Origin: Gemmatimonadota bacterium
GTDB lineage: Bacteria; Latescibacterota; UBA2968; UBA8231
Direction: 5' to 3'
DNA length: 18,393 nucleotides
NCBI GenBank assembly: GCA_026706165.1
Contig: JAPOZF010000244.1
Location: 1 to 18,393 of the forward strand
Under the pieces are notes generated by a model. That model saw nothing but the letters and a program-made list of their open reading frames with translations. It searched no databases and was not told the DNA's origin. The position numbers and the translations under genes are program-made. Of the stretch, positions 1 through 7,665 are shown one piece after another (position 1 is the first letter of the stretch; every line of letters starts with the position of its first letter).

Positions 1-496
1 CCCGCAGCAGTTTGCGAACCAGGCCAATCCCGAAATACACAGACTCACCACGGGTAGTGAAATCCTGCAACAGTTGAACCGGAAGGTTGACGCGCTCGTG
101 GCCGGCGTCGGTACCGGTGGCTCGGTTACCGGCGTCGGTGGAGTCCTGAAACGGGATTTGCCCGAAATCCGGGTGGTTGCGGTTGAACCGGAGGGATCCC
201 CCGTTCTGTCGGGTGGGGACCCCGGTCTCAGCTATATCGAGGGAATCGGTGCCGGGTTTGTCCCTGAAGTCCTCGAAATGGACATCCTCGATGAGGTCCG
301 GACAGTAAGTGACGACGACGCATATGCCATGTCCCGGCGCCTGGCGCGTGAGGAAGGTTTGCTCGTGGGCGTATCTGCCGGAGGCAACGTTTTCAAAGCT
401 GTCGAAATCGCTCGAGAAATGGGGAAGGGCAAGCGGGTCGTGACCATCCTTTGCGACAGCGGATTGAGATACTTGAGCGCCGGTGTGTACGATTGA
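1..496 (+). CDS. cysK: Cysteine synthase (O-acetylserine sulfhydrylase), C-terminal part
   Basis: The frame is open from the left edge (first full codon at base 2) to TGA at 494-496, about 164 residues, so only the 3' half is present. The family makes L-cysteine from O-acetylserine and sulfide with PLP in the cytoplasm. Seen here: PQQFANQANPEIHR, the family signature that follows the substrate loop; the glycine-rich PLP-phosphate loop GTGGSVTG; the VSAGGN segment, matching the serine/glycine motif near the PLP ring; and a C-terminal CDSGLRYLS that parallels the usual PDSGERYLS. The PLP-binding lysine lies upstream, outside the window. A cystathionine beta-synthase-like or CysM paralogue is possible, but the PQQF..PANPEIH-type signature favours CysK. 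The gene is convergent with rpsT. Confidence 0.9.
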   Translation, partial: PQQFANQANPEIHRLTTGSEILQQLNRKVDALVAGVGTGGSVTGVGGVLKRDLPEIRVVAVEPEGSPVLSGGDPGLSYIEGIGAGFVPEVLEMDILDEVRTVSDDDAYAMSRRLAREEGLLVGVSAGGNVFKAVEIAREMGKGKRVVTILCDSGLRYLSAGVYD

Positions 497-552
497 TCCC
501 CACTTTCAGGCAACCGGCCGGGGACCTCGCCTCCTCTCGTGGAGACACAATG

Positions 553-589
553 AAAAACCCCGCGGTATCGCATTTGGATACGCGGGGTT
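553..589 (-). terminator. Rho-independent terminator of rpsT
   Basis: Read on the minus strand, a GC-rich stem (arms at 577-589 and 556-569, with one bulged base) is followed directly by TTTTTCATT. The stem starts 24 bases after the rpsT stop. In the plus direction the same hairpin has no T-run, so any role in ending cysK transcription would be secondary. Confidence 0.8.
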
Positions 590-612
590 GATCCACCACT
601 TCCGGCGCCTGC

Positions 613-867
613 TCAAGCCATGTCAGCCACTCGCGCAGCAAGCCTTGATTTTGTGCGCCCGGCGGTGTTGAAGGGGAGGATTCCCTTTCTCGCAGTCTTG
701 TCAATCAAGGAAACTGCTGATTTGAGAGCCTGTTGCGCCGTTTCGGCATCTTCAGCTGCGTAAACATTTTTCACCGCAGTTCGTACAGCTGAGACGTAGC
801 TTCGATTCCTCGTCCTCTGCGAAAAGCTCTTGGTGAGTCGTTTCTTTGAAGATTTCAGCTTCGGCAC
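613..867 (-). CDS. rpsT: 30S ribosomal protein S20
   Basis: This 84-residue basic protein has the S20 pattern: N-terminal MPKLKSSKKRL, a long Arg/Lys-rich helix (RTRNRSYVSAVRTAVKNVY), an alanine-rich middle, and KTARKGILPFNTAGRTKSRL near the end. S20 binds the 5' domain and the 3' minor region of 16S rRNA in early 30S assembly. The start is GTG at 867, supported by GAGGGGAAG about 7 bases upstream. The length fits the family (about 85-90 residues). It stands alone, convergent with cysK and divergent from lepA; rpsT as a single-gene unit is common. Confidence 0.92.
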   Translation of the reverse strand: MPKLKSSKKRLTKSFSQRTRNRSYVSAVRTAVKNVYAAEDAETAQQALKSAVSLIDKTARKGILPFNTAGRTKSRLAARVADMA

Positions 868-988
868 GCTGTTTCTTCCCCTCTATTTTTTGAAGCCCTT
901 TCCATTGGGTATTGCCCAAAGCGGCGTCGCACTCCAAAAAGGCCGGGCGGTTGGTCAAATTGACCGCTGAACCGAACAGGAAAGTTTC

Positions 989-1017
989 AAGATAGCTGCG
1001 CTGTTTCATTTGAGCAA
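989..1017 (-). promoter_or_regulatory. Candidate sigma-70 promoter for rpsT
   Basis: On the minus strand, -35 TTGCTC (1012-1017) and -10 TATCTT (989-994) are 17 bases apart, each matching 4 of 6 consensus bases. Transcription would start near 982 and give a leader of about 115 bases. This is a pattern match only. Confidence 0.35.
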
Positions 1018-1135
1018 GGAGGGATTGCCTGCATAAAGGATTTTCTGGCAGGAAGACAATGGACCGAAACCGAGGTTCTCCGGATTGACTTGCAAGAGCC
1101 CCTTGGAGTCCGGCGGAATTGGTGTGAGTTCCGGT

Positions 1136-1165
1136 TTGACGGGAAGATGGAGGGATGGCTATTTT
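1136..1165 (+). promoter_or_regulatory. Candidate sigma-70 promoter for the lepA operon
   Basis: TTGACG (1136-1141) and TATTTT (1160-1165) are separated by 18 bases. The -35 matches 5 of 6 and the -10 4 of 6 consensus bases. The start would be near 1172, about 107 bases before the lepA start codon. No other convincing pair was seen before lepA. Confidence 0.4.
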
Positions 1166-1278
1166 CGAGCCTTATCGGTAATCCTCCAATACCGTTGATT
1201 TCTGCCCACCAGTTTCAAATCATCCTGCCGCCCCACACGGGGGAATCAGAACCCGGCAAGCCTTGAACCGGTAATTTC

Positions 1279-3093
1279 GTGACAGATCCGAGCAAGCAGT
1301 TTTTTACGCGCAACTTCTGCATTATCGCCCATATCGATCACGGAAAATCCACCCTGGCCGATCGCCTTCTCGAGTACACCGAAACCCTCGCTCCCAAGCA
1401 GATGCAGGACCAGGTCCTCGACAACATGGACCTCGAGCGGGAGCGCGGGATAACCATCAAGGCGCACGCCGTGCACATGCAACACAGGGCCGGGGGCGGG
1501 GAAGAGTATGCCTTCAATCTGATCGATACCCCCGGGCACGTGGACTTCGCGTACGAGGTCTCCCGAAGCCTGGCCGCCTGCGAGGGAGCCGTGCTGGTGG
1601 TCGATGCCACCCAGGGTGTCGAAGCGCAGACGGTGAGCAACCTCTTGCTCGCCATGGGTCACGACCTGGCGGTAATCCCCTGTATCAACAAGATCGATAT
1701 GCCAGGTGCCCAGGTAGCCAGCGTCCGCCAACAGATCGCCGACCTGATCGGGGAAGGAGCCGAAGAAGAGGTTATCTGCATCAGCGCCAGGGAGGGGATT
1801 GGAATCGAGAAGGTCACCCAGGCGATCGTCGATCGGGTCCCGCCTCCCACAGGTCTGGAAACAGGCCCCCTTCGAGCCCTGGTTTTCGATTCCCTCTACG
1901 ACCAGTACCGGGGCGTCATCTGTTTCATCCGCGTCGTCGATGGAGAGATTCGCAAAGGAGGGAAAATACGCTTCCATTCCACGGGCAGGGAATACGAGGT
2001 GGAGGAGATCGGGCGACTGCGAATCGAGCGGATTCCGTGCGATTCACTCCAGGCGGGGGATGTCGGCTATCTGATTGCCGGAGTAAAGAGACTCTCAGAA
2101 GCCCGTGTAGGTGACACTGTCCTCGACTCCGGAGCGGCAAAGGTCGATCCGCTTCCCGGATACATGCCACTCAAACCGATGGTATTCAGCGGGGTTTACC
2201 CGGTCCACCCCGACCAACACGCCGAACTTCGGGACGCCCTGGACCGACTGGGGTTGAACGACGCCGCCTTCACGTACGAACCGGAGACCTCGCCGGCGCT
2301 GGGGTTCGGTTTCCGCTGCGGATTCCTTGGGCTTCTGCACATGGAGATCGTTCAGGAGAGGCTGGATCGGGAGTATCAGATCGAAATCATCACCACCTTG
2401 CCGAACGTGCGCTACGAAGTCTCCACCAAAAGGGGGGAGGTGGTTGAGGTCGACAACCCCTCCCTGCTGCCGTCCCCGGGTGAAATCGACGAAATCCGCG
2501 AACCCATGCTTGACGCGCAGATTTTGGTCCCCAGCCAGTTCATCGGCAGTGTCATGCAGGTCGCGGAAGACCGCCGCGGTTCGTACGTAAACACCGAATA
2601 CCTGGACGGCAGCCGCGCACTCCTCCATTACGAGCTGCCGCTCGCCGAAGTCGTCGTCGATTTCTACGACCGGCTGAAGTCGGTATCGCGGGGGTACGCA
2701 TCGTTGGATTACGAGCACAGGGAGATGCGGGCAGGTCCCCTGCAGCGAGTCGACGTGCTGATCAACGGAGACCTGATGGACGCCCTGGCCGTTATCATTC
2801 ACCGCGACAAGGCGCAGGACTGGGGACGCCGGTTGTGCGCCAAGCTCAAGGAGCTGATTCCGCGGCAGATGTTCGAAGTGGTGATCCAGGCGGCAATCGG
2901 CAGCAAGGTGATCGCTCGCGAGACCGTAAGGCCGTTCCGGAAAAACGTGATCGCCAAGTGCTACGGCGGCGATGTGACGCGCAAGCGCAAGCTGCTGGAG
3001 CGCCAGAAAGAGGGAAAGAAGCGGATGAAACGGTTCGGCAACGTCGAGATCCCTCAGGAGGCATTTCTGGCCGCGCTCAGAATCGAGGACTGA
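1279..3093 (+). CDS. lepA: Elongation factor 4 (back-translocating GTPase LepA)
   Basis: This 604-residue translational GTPase acts on stalled or mispositioned ribosomes and in 30S maturation. G motifs are clear: AHIDHGKST at residues 17-25 (G1), the RERGITIK switch I around 54-61, DTPGH at 83-87, and NKID at 137-140. A LepA-type C-terminal domain follows, rich in Lys/Arg near its end (GGDVTRKRKLLERQKEGKKRM), with the usual family length of about 600. The start is GTG at 1279; an in-frame TGA at 1264 excludes a longer N-terminus. No strong Shine-Dalgarno is visible. Its stop overlaps the lepB start (TGATG). It is the first gene of a tightly overlapping five-gene chain. Confidence 0.96.
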   Translation: MTDPSKQFFTRNFCIIAHIDHGKSTLADRLLEYTETLAPKQMQDQVLDNMDLERERGITIKAHAVHMQHRAGGGEEYAFNLIDTPGHVDFAYEVSRSLAACEGAVLVVDATQGVEAQTVSNLLLAMGHDLAVIPCINKIDMPGAQVASVRQQIADLIGEGAEEEVICISAREGIGIEKVTQAIVDRVPPPTGLETGPLRALVFDSLYDQYRGVICFIRVVDGEIRKGGKIRFHSTGREYEVEEIGRLRIERIPCDSLQAGDVGYLIAGVKRLSEARVGDTVLDSGAAKVDPLPGYMPLKPMVFSGVYPVHPDQHAELRDALDRLGLNDAAFTYEPETSPALGFGFRCGFLGLLHMEIVQERLDREYQIEIITTLPNVRYEVSTKRGEVVEVDNPSLLPSPGEIDEIREPMLDAQILVPSQFIGSVMQVAEDRRGSYVNTEYLDGSRALLHYELPLAEVVVDFYDRLKSVSRGYASLDYEHREMRAGPLQRVDVLINGDLMDALAVIIHRDKAQDWGRRLCAKLKELIPRQMFEVVIQAAIGSKVIARETVRPFRKNVIAKCYGGDVTRKRKLLERQKEGKKRMKRFGNVEIPQEAFLAALRIED

Positions 3094-3839
3094 TGGCGGC
3101 GCGAGGCAGACCCGCTGATATGGGACGCAGAAAAACCACCGGGAAAAAAGCGAGTCCGGGAAAGCTGGTACGTGCGAAGAAAAAGGAAAAGGCATGGAAA
3201 AAAGCGCCTGTCCTGACAGCTGCGGCGGCAGCAGGCCTGACGGCCGCTCTCTTCCTTGACGGCTACCGGATTCCTTCCCGTTCCATGGAGGACACCGTTC
3301 TCTACGGGGATTACCTCCTGATCGAAAAAATCTCATACGGCGCCCGAATCCCGTTTACGAAAATCCGCCTTCCCGGGGTGCGGGACCCGCGCCCCGGTGA
3401 CGTGGTTATTTTCCGGGCGCCGGACAGCGATCGACTGTACGCAAAGAGGTGCGTTGCAGTGGGCGGACAGAGAATCGAGGTGAGGAGAAAGGTGCTGTAT
3501 GTTGACGGTGTCCGGCTGCGGGATCCGCCGTTCTCCAAGTACCTCGATCCCCGTGTATACGAGGCCTCGCAAACTCCAAGGGACAACATGGCCCCGATCG
3601 AAGTCCCGGACGGCCATCTGTTTCTCGTCGGGGACAACCGCGACAACAGCCGGGACAGCCGTCACTGGGGGCCGCTGCCCAACGAACTCGCAGTCGGACG
3701 GGGCCTCCTGGTGTGCTGGTCATCGGAACCCGAAGTCCCGGATCGAGGGGACGGGAACCCCCGGGTTTCCTCTTTCGACTCGATTCGCTCCCTGCCCTGG
3801 CGGATCCGGTGGTCGCGGCTGGGAGATGCGGTGATCTGA
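3093..3839 (+). CDS. lepB: Signal peptidase I
   Basis: This 248-residue S26-family membrane protease cleaves signal peptides on the outer face of the inner membrane. A very basic N-terminus (residues 11-37) precedes one hydrophobic segment at about 38-55. Next come the nucleophile box PSRSMEDT (Ser64), the general-base box YAKRCVAV (Lys118) and GDNRDNSRDSRHWG near the C-terminus. The usual SMxPT is SMEDT here, so the conserved proline is missing. Start ATG 3093 overlaps the lepA stop and has GAGGA just upstream; ATG 3120 is an in-frame alternative with a poorly spaced GAGG. lepA-lepB adjacency is known in many bacteria. The stop overlaps hemW by one base. Confidence 0.93.
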   Translation: MAARGRPADMGRRKTTGKKASPGKLVRAKKKEKAWKKAPVLTAAAAAGLTAALFLDGYRIPSRSMEDTVLYGDYLLIEKISYGARIPFTKIRLPGVRDPRPGDVVIFRAPDSDRLYAKRCVAVGGQRIEVRRKVLYVDGVRLRDPPFSKYLDPRVYEASQTPRDNMAPIEVPDGHLFLVGDNRDNSRDSRHWGPLPNELAVGRGLLVCWSSEPEVPDRGDGNPRVSSFDSIRSLPWRIRWSRLGDAVI

Positions 3840-5011
3840 TGACCGCCTCCCTTCACAGGAAAACGAAACGGGCGGGGTTGTACGTGCATATTCCGTTCTG
3901 TCCGCAGCACTGTCCCTATTGCGGCTTTGCCGTGGTCGCGGGCAGGCGGTCCTCCCACGAGCGTTACGTCGATGCGGTGTGCCGGGAACTGGCATGCCGT
4001 GGGGAGGAGATCCAGGGTCTGTTCGCTACGGTCTATTTCGGCGGCGGTACTCCCAGCCGCCTCGAGGCACCCCACCTTTCCCGGATTCTCGAAACCGCCG
4101 ACAGCACCTGCGGGATCGCAGCGGATTGCGAGATCACCATGGAAGCGAATCCGGGAAGAGAGGACAGCGCCCGGTTCGGAGACTTCCGGAAGATCGGGTT
4201 CAACCGCATCAGTATCGGGGCCCAGTCGTTCCGCGACTCCTGCCTGAAAAAGCTTGGACGTCTTCACTCCGCCGTTGACGCGGAGGCGGCCTTCGAATCC
4301 GCTCGAAGGGCCGGGTTCGCCAGCGTCAATCTCGACCTGATCTTTGCCGTTCCGGGAGTGCCTCGCAGCGATTGGCAGGGGACCCTGGACACTGTCATAC
4401 GTCTCTCTCCCGACCATGTATCGACCTATTCATTGACGATAGAGGAAGGGACCAGGCTGGAGAAACAGGTTGCCTCAGGCCGCGTTCGACCGCAATCCGA
4501 GGATGAAGAGGCCGAACAGTTCTCCCTGGGAATCGAAGCGCTTTCCCGAGCGGGGTACGAGCAGTACGAGGTGTCGAACTTCGCCAGGCCTGGCCATCGT
4601 TGCCGCCACAATTCGGCATACTGGTCCCGTGGGGAGTACCTCGGCGTAGGCATGTCGGCGCACAGCCATTTGAAGGGAGTGCGCAGCTGGAACCGCGCCG
4701 GCCTGCACGAATACATCGGCGCGGTTGAAGGGGGAGATTCCCCTGCAGCGGGGCAGGAGTTCATCGACCCGTCCACCGGGAACAGGGAGCGCCTGTTTCT
4801 CGGGCTGCGCACCAGGGACGGAGTGGCCTTGAGCAAAGGGGAGAGGTTGCGTCTCTGGAACCAACTGAAGGGGGTTCCACTTGTGACGGAGGGCTATCTC
4901 GAGATGGGAGACAGCCATATGCGGCTCACGCCAAAAGGGATGCCGGTGGCCGACGCGATCAGCGTCGAGATGGCGGAGCTGTTCGAGCACTGCTCGCGCG
5001 AGCCGGCGTGA
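3839..5011 (+). CDS. hemW: Radical SAM heme chaperone HemW
   Basis: This 390-residue protein belongs to the HemN/HemW radical SAM family. HIPFCPQHCPYCGF holds the [4Fe-4S] cysteines Cys21, Cys25 and Cys28. The fourth cysteine found just after this motif in oxygen-independent coproporphyrinogen oxidase HemN is absent (GF follows), which favours the heme chaperone HemW over HemN. FGGGTPS (SAM-binding GGE-like region), MEANPG, NRISIGAQSF and the HNSAYW segment are typical of the family. The C-terminal part has the family's HemN_C-like helical region. ATG 3839 overlaps the lepB stop as TGATG. The end overlaps thrB as GTGA. Confidence 0.92.
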   Translation: MTASLHRKTKRAGLYVHIPFCPQHCPYCGFAVVAGRRSSHERYVDAVCRELACRGEEIQGLFATVYFGGGTPSRLEAPHLSRILETADSTCGIAADCEITMEANPGREDSARFGDFRKIGFNRISIGAQSFRDSCLKKLGRLHSAVDAEAAFESARRAGFASVNLDLIFAVPGVPRSDWQGTLDTVIRLSPDHVSTYSLTIEEGTRLEKQVASGRVRPQSEDEEAEQFSLGIEALSRAGYEQYEVSNFARPGHRCRHNSAYWSRGEYLGVGMSAHSHLKGVRSWNRAGLHEYIGAVEGGDSPAAGQEFIDPSTGNRERLFLGLRTRDGVALSKGERLRLWNQLKGVPLVTEGYLEMGDSHMRLTPKGMPVADAISVEMAELFEHCSREPA

Positions 5012-5916
5012 GGGTCCGGGTGACAGTGCCGGCTTCCACCGCCAACCTGGGGCCGGGCTTCGACTGCATCGGGCTGGCGCTCTCCCTCCACCACACTCTC
5101 GACGTCACCGAACGGTCCGGATCCGGGGTCGAAATCTCCCTGAACGGGGAGGGTTCCGAGGCCCTTCCGGGTGACGAGACCAACCCGGTGTTTGTCGCCA
5201 TGTCCAGGGCATTCGAAGAATCCGGGTATCGACCCGGATTTCTGAAGGTGGAGTCGAACAACAGCATTCCCCTGGCCCGGGGGCTCGGGAGCAGCGCCGC
5301 GGCGACGCTGGCCGGACTCGCCGCGGCTGCAGCTCTGGCCGGGGACGAGGTCGACCGCGGCCAGCTGCTGGCGCAGGCGTCGGCAAGGGAGGGACACGCC
5401 GACAATGTCTGTGCCAGTCTTTTCGGGGGATTCTGCGTGACCGCTCACGCAGCCGGGACAGCCGATTTCGTGCGGCTTCCCGCGCCACTCGAACTGGAGG
5501 CTGCCGTAGTCGTTCCCGACTTCGAGCTGGAGACCATCCCCTCGCGGGCTGCCTTGCCCGTTACCGTCCCGTTCGGCGACGCGGTCGCCAACCAGGCCCG
5601 GGTCGCCCTTCTTACCGCGGCGGTCGCCTCTGGTGAAGTAGAGCTGCTGCCCCGTGCGATGCGCGACCTGCTGCACCAGCCGTATCGTCTCGGGCTTGTC
5701 CCCGGAATGCAGGCGGTGTGTGACGCAGCCATGGAGGCGGGAGCCCTCGGCGCCGCACTGAGCGGTTCGGGTCCCTCCCTGGTCGCACTGGTGCGAGCGG
5801 GGGACGAGACTCCCGGAAAGGCGATGCAGGAAGCCTGGAGAAAAAGCAGCATCGAAAGCCGCCTCCTGCAACTCCCCTTCGACGATGCCGGCTTGGTGGT
5901 GGAAATCCATGAGTGA
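5008..5916 (+). CDS. thrB: Homoserine kinase
   Basis: This 302-residue GHMP-family kinase phosphorylates L-homoserine with ATP, the step before threonine synthase. Motif 1 is PASTANLGPGFDCIGLAL at residues 8-25. The ATP-binding motif 2 is PLARGLGSSAAATLAG at about 89-104. The C-terminal motif 3 LSGSGPS is near residue 250. The length is normal. The GTG start overlaps the hemW stop by four bases (GTGA), and the 3' end overlaps the next gene by eight. No thrA or thrC is in the window. The PGFDCIG motif distinguishes it from shikimate or mevalonate kinases. Confidence 0.93.
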   Translation: MRVRVTVPASTANLGPGFDCIGLALSLHHTLDVTERSGSGVEISLNGEGSEALPGDETNPVFVAMSRAFEESGYRPGFLKVESNNSIPLARGLGSSAAATLAGLAAAAALAGDEVDRGQLLAQASAREGHADNVCASLFGGFCVTAHAAGTADFVRLPAPLELEAAVVVPDFELETIPSRAALPVTVPFGDAVANQARVALLTAAVASGEVELLPRAMRDLLHQPYRLGLVPGMQAVCDAAMEAGALGAALSGSGPSLVALVRAGDETPGKAMQEAWRKSSIESRLLQLPFDDAGLVVEIHE

Positions 5917-7129
5917 ATCCGAACGGCCCCTCCGGGACGAAAAGAACCTTCTCGATTACCTGTTCGTACTGGCCAGGTGGCGACGCTTCATCGCGACATC
6001 GACACTGGCAGTGACGGTCGCCGCGGTTGTAACAAGCCTGCTGTTGCCTCAAACCTGGACAGCGCAGACGAAGCTGCTGCCTCCGGAAGAAGAGGGAGGA
6101 GCACGGATAGGGCTGTCCCTCTTCATGGGGAACGCGATGCCGGCGGGTCTTCGCGGTCTGGTTGGAGGGGCAACCCCATCGGAGCGATTGATAACCTTTC
6201 TCGAAAGCAACCGGGTCGCCGGCGGGACCGTCGACGAGTTCGAATTGGTTTCCCTCTACGAGGTGGGGCACCGGGACAGAGCGATAGAAATCCTGCGCGA
6301 CCAGATCGATTACGAGCTGGAAGAGGACGGCTCGTTGACGATTCGCGTCATCGCGGATGACCCGCAGCTTGCTGCCGACCTGACCAATGGGGTTGCCAGA
6401 CAGCTCGACAGCGTCAATCGCCGATTCAAACGCCAGCAGGCACGCGATCTGAGGGAATTCCTTGAAAAGCGAATCGGGCTGACCGAAGAAGAACTCAGGC
6501 TGAGCGCGAAGTCATTGCAGTCATTTCAGGAGCAACACGGATTGGTCGATCTCCAGGCTCAGACCGGCGCCGCCGTCGATGTTTTGAAAGGAATCGTCAT
6601 CGAGCTGGCCGAACTCGAGGTCGAGCTCAGCCTCCTGGAGCGCCAGCTCCATCCTCAGCACGAAGACCGAAAGCTGTACGAGCTGAAGGTCACCGCCCTG
6701 CGTGACCAGATGAAGAAGCTCCAGGGGGAGCTGGCAATCACAGGGAATTACCCGGGACAACCCGGATACGCCGAGCCCCTCGAGTCCCTCGGTCCGCCTC
6801 TTCGCGAACTGCCAGGGTTGATGCTCGAGCACTCCGAACTCACCCTCGCAGTCGACCTGCGCGCTGAGATCATCCGTTTCCTCGGGACCAAGTTCGAAGA
6901 GGCGAAATACCGCGAGGCCCTCAACACTCCAACCCTGCAGATTCTCGACCCGGCGACGCCCCCTCGCACCCGCAGCGGCCCACGACGAACCCTGATCGTC
7001 GCAGGAGCTTTCGCGGTGAGCGCGCTCCTCAGCGGGGTCCTCGCGTTTCTCTTCGAGGCCTGCAACCGGCTGGACGGAACAAACCGTGACAAGCTCGGTT
7101 CCATCCGCAGGGAGCTCAAAGGCCGGTAA
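5909..7129 (+). CDS. Wzz/GumC-type polysaccharide chain-length determinant protein
   Basis: This 406-residue inner-membrane protein has the co-polymerase layout. A first TM segment lies at about residues 26-48, followed by TWTAQTKLLPPEEEGG, typical of the start of the Wzz domain. A long periplasmic region is rich in charged coiled-coil helices (about 160-280). A proline-rich stretch (LDPATPPRTRSGPRR) comes before the second TM at about 362-385. There is no Walker A/B tyrosine-kinase domain, so it is a stand-alone PCP rather than a Wzc-like fusion. ATG 5909 overlaps the end of thrB. No glycosyltransferase, polymerase or flippase gene is nearby, so which glycan it sizes is unknown. Confidence 0.85.
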   Translation: MSESERPLRDEKNLLDYLFVLARWRRFIATSTLAVTVAAVVTSLLLPQTWTAQTKLLPPEEEGGARIGLSLFMGNAMPAGLRGLVGGATPSERLITFLESNRVAGGTVDEFELVSLYEVGHRDRAIEILRDQIDYELEEDGSLTIRVIADDPQLAADLTNGVARQLDSVNRRFKRQQARDLREFLEKRIGLTEEELRLSAKSLQSFQEQHGLVDLQAQTGAAVDVLKGIVIELAELEVELSLLERQLHPQHEDRKLYELKVTALRDQMKKLQGELAITGNYPGQPGYAEPLESLGPPLRELPGLMLEHSELTLAVDLRAEIIRFLGTKFEEAKYREALNTPTLQILDPATPPRTRSGPRRTLIVAGAFAVSALLSGVLAFLFEACNRLDGTNRDKLGSIRRELKGR

Positions 7130-7241
7130 TCCCGCTCGCCTCTGGTTCGTTCTCCTTTAACCGCAGGTTCCGCCGCAGATCCAGGCGTGGATTCCTGGAG
7201 CCGGACCCAAGGGCAATGGAGCCGCGGCATCGCCATGCTGG

Positions 7242-7269
7242 AATTCACGGGGGGAAGCTCACGTGAATT
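7242..7269. repeat. 8-bp inverted repeat downstream of the wzz-like gene
   Basis: AATTCACG (7242-7249) and CGTGAATT (7262-7269) are perfect inverted arms with a 12-base spacer. They sit in a 250-base gene-free gap between two convergent genes. There is no T-run after either arm, so this is not a clear intrinsic terminator. A weaker 6-bp hairpin lies at 7180-7199. Confidence 0.4.
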
Positions 7270-7381
7270 TCGCAGGAGTTGGAGAGAACCTCGAGGCTGC
7301 TGTTGCCTTCAGGAATGAACGAAACTACCCGGTTGCGGGAAGGTAAAACGGAGTGGATGGCGAAGCAGGAAAAGGGGTGGG

Positions 7382-7467
7382 TGGTGGGGGGAGCAGGATT
7401 CGAACCTGCGAAGGCGTACGCCAGTAGATTTACAGTCTACCCCCGTTGACCACTTGGGTATCCCCCC
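7382..7467 (-). tRNA. tRNA-Tyr (anticodon GTA)
   Basis: On the minus strand the acceptor arms GGGGGGA (7461-7467) and TCCCCCC (7386-7392) pair perfectly. The anticodon loop CTGTAAATC carries GTA, flanked by the stem arms GTAGA and TCTAC. A long variable arm (GGCGTACGCC region) is typical of bacterial tRNA-Tyr. The T arm reads GCAGGTTCGAATCCTGC. Discriminator A (7385) and an encoded CCA (7382-7384) complete the 3' end. It is a single tRNA, convergent with the wzz-like gene and divergent from mdh. Confidence 0.96.
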
Positions 7468-7485
7468 CTTCCGAGGCGGCAGAAG

Positions 7486-7513
7486 AAGGTAGTTCACGGC
7501 CCTGAAGTGTCAA
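7486..7513 (-). promoter_or_regulatory. Candidate promoter of tRNA-Tyr
   Basis: On the minus strand a perfect -35 TTGACA (7508-7513) is 16 bases from a weak -10 TACCTT (7486-7491). Transcription would begin near 7478, about 11 bases before the mature tRNA end, which is plausible for a tRNA gene. The weak -10 is the main doubt. Confidence 0.5.
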
Positions 7514-7665
7514 CAGAATCGCCTCCGGAATATGGTTTCGGCGCGGAACATGTCCTCTGTAGCCGCTGCCGAGGCCGCTGGATCATTTGCCGGGCCCGGA
7601 CGGTTTCTCCAGTTTCTGATTTGTCGCGATTCACAACTCGGTTGGAGAGGAGCATCGATCTGGAT

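Larger units (their letters stand above)
868..1278. other. Divergent rpsT/lepA intergenic region
   Basis: About 410 bases between two divergent genes, with lower GC than the genes. It holds candidate promoters for each direction (listed separately) and two short inverted repeats in the rpsT leader: 953-965 (GGTCAA-A-TTGACC) and 905-919 (TTGGG-TATTG-CCCAA). Either could form a small hairpin in the rpsT 5' UTR. S20 is autoregulated in E. coli, but no link to these repeats can be shown. A frame open from 964 to 1263 has no ATG, GTG or TTG start near its beginning and is probably not a gene. Confidence 0.5.

Noticed and set aside
752..1009. 85-codon minus-strand frame overlapping the rpsT start
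   Set aside because: It overlaps rpsT in another frame, contains the proposed rpsT leader and shows no recognisable domain, although its tail has a CTNCGEKC-like cysteine pair.
2095..3336. 413-codon minus-strand frame across lepA and lepB
   Set aside because: It is antisense to two clearly recognised genes and its protein (rich in H, D and R, no motif) is a shadow.
4894..5910. 338-codon minus-strand frame opposite thrB
   Set aside because: It is antisense to thrB, whose GHMP motifs are unmistakable, and has no motif of its own.
7376..7391. G-rich run that might form a G-quadruplex
   Set aside because: It is explained by the acceptor stem and CCA end of the tRNA-Tyr gene on the other strand.
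7590..7599. 10-bp palindrome CCGGGCCCGG upstream of mdh
   Set aside because: Such GC palindromes are expected by chance in this base composition and it has no clear position relative to a promoter.
7507..7665. N-terminal extension of mdh from GTG 7507
   Set aside because: The 53 extra residues have no MDH similarity, overlap the tRNA-Tyr promoter region, and the family begins at the residues encoded from 7666.
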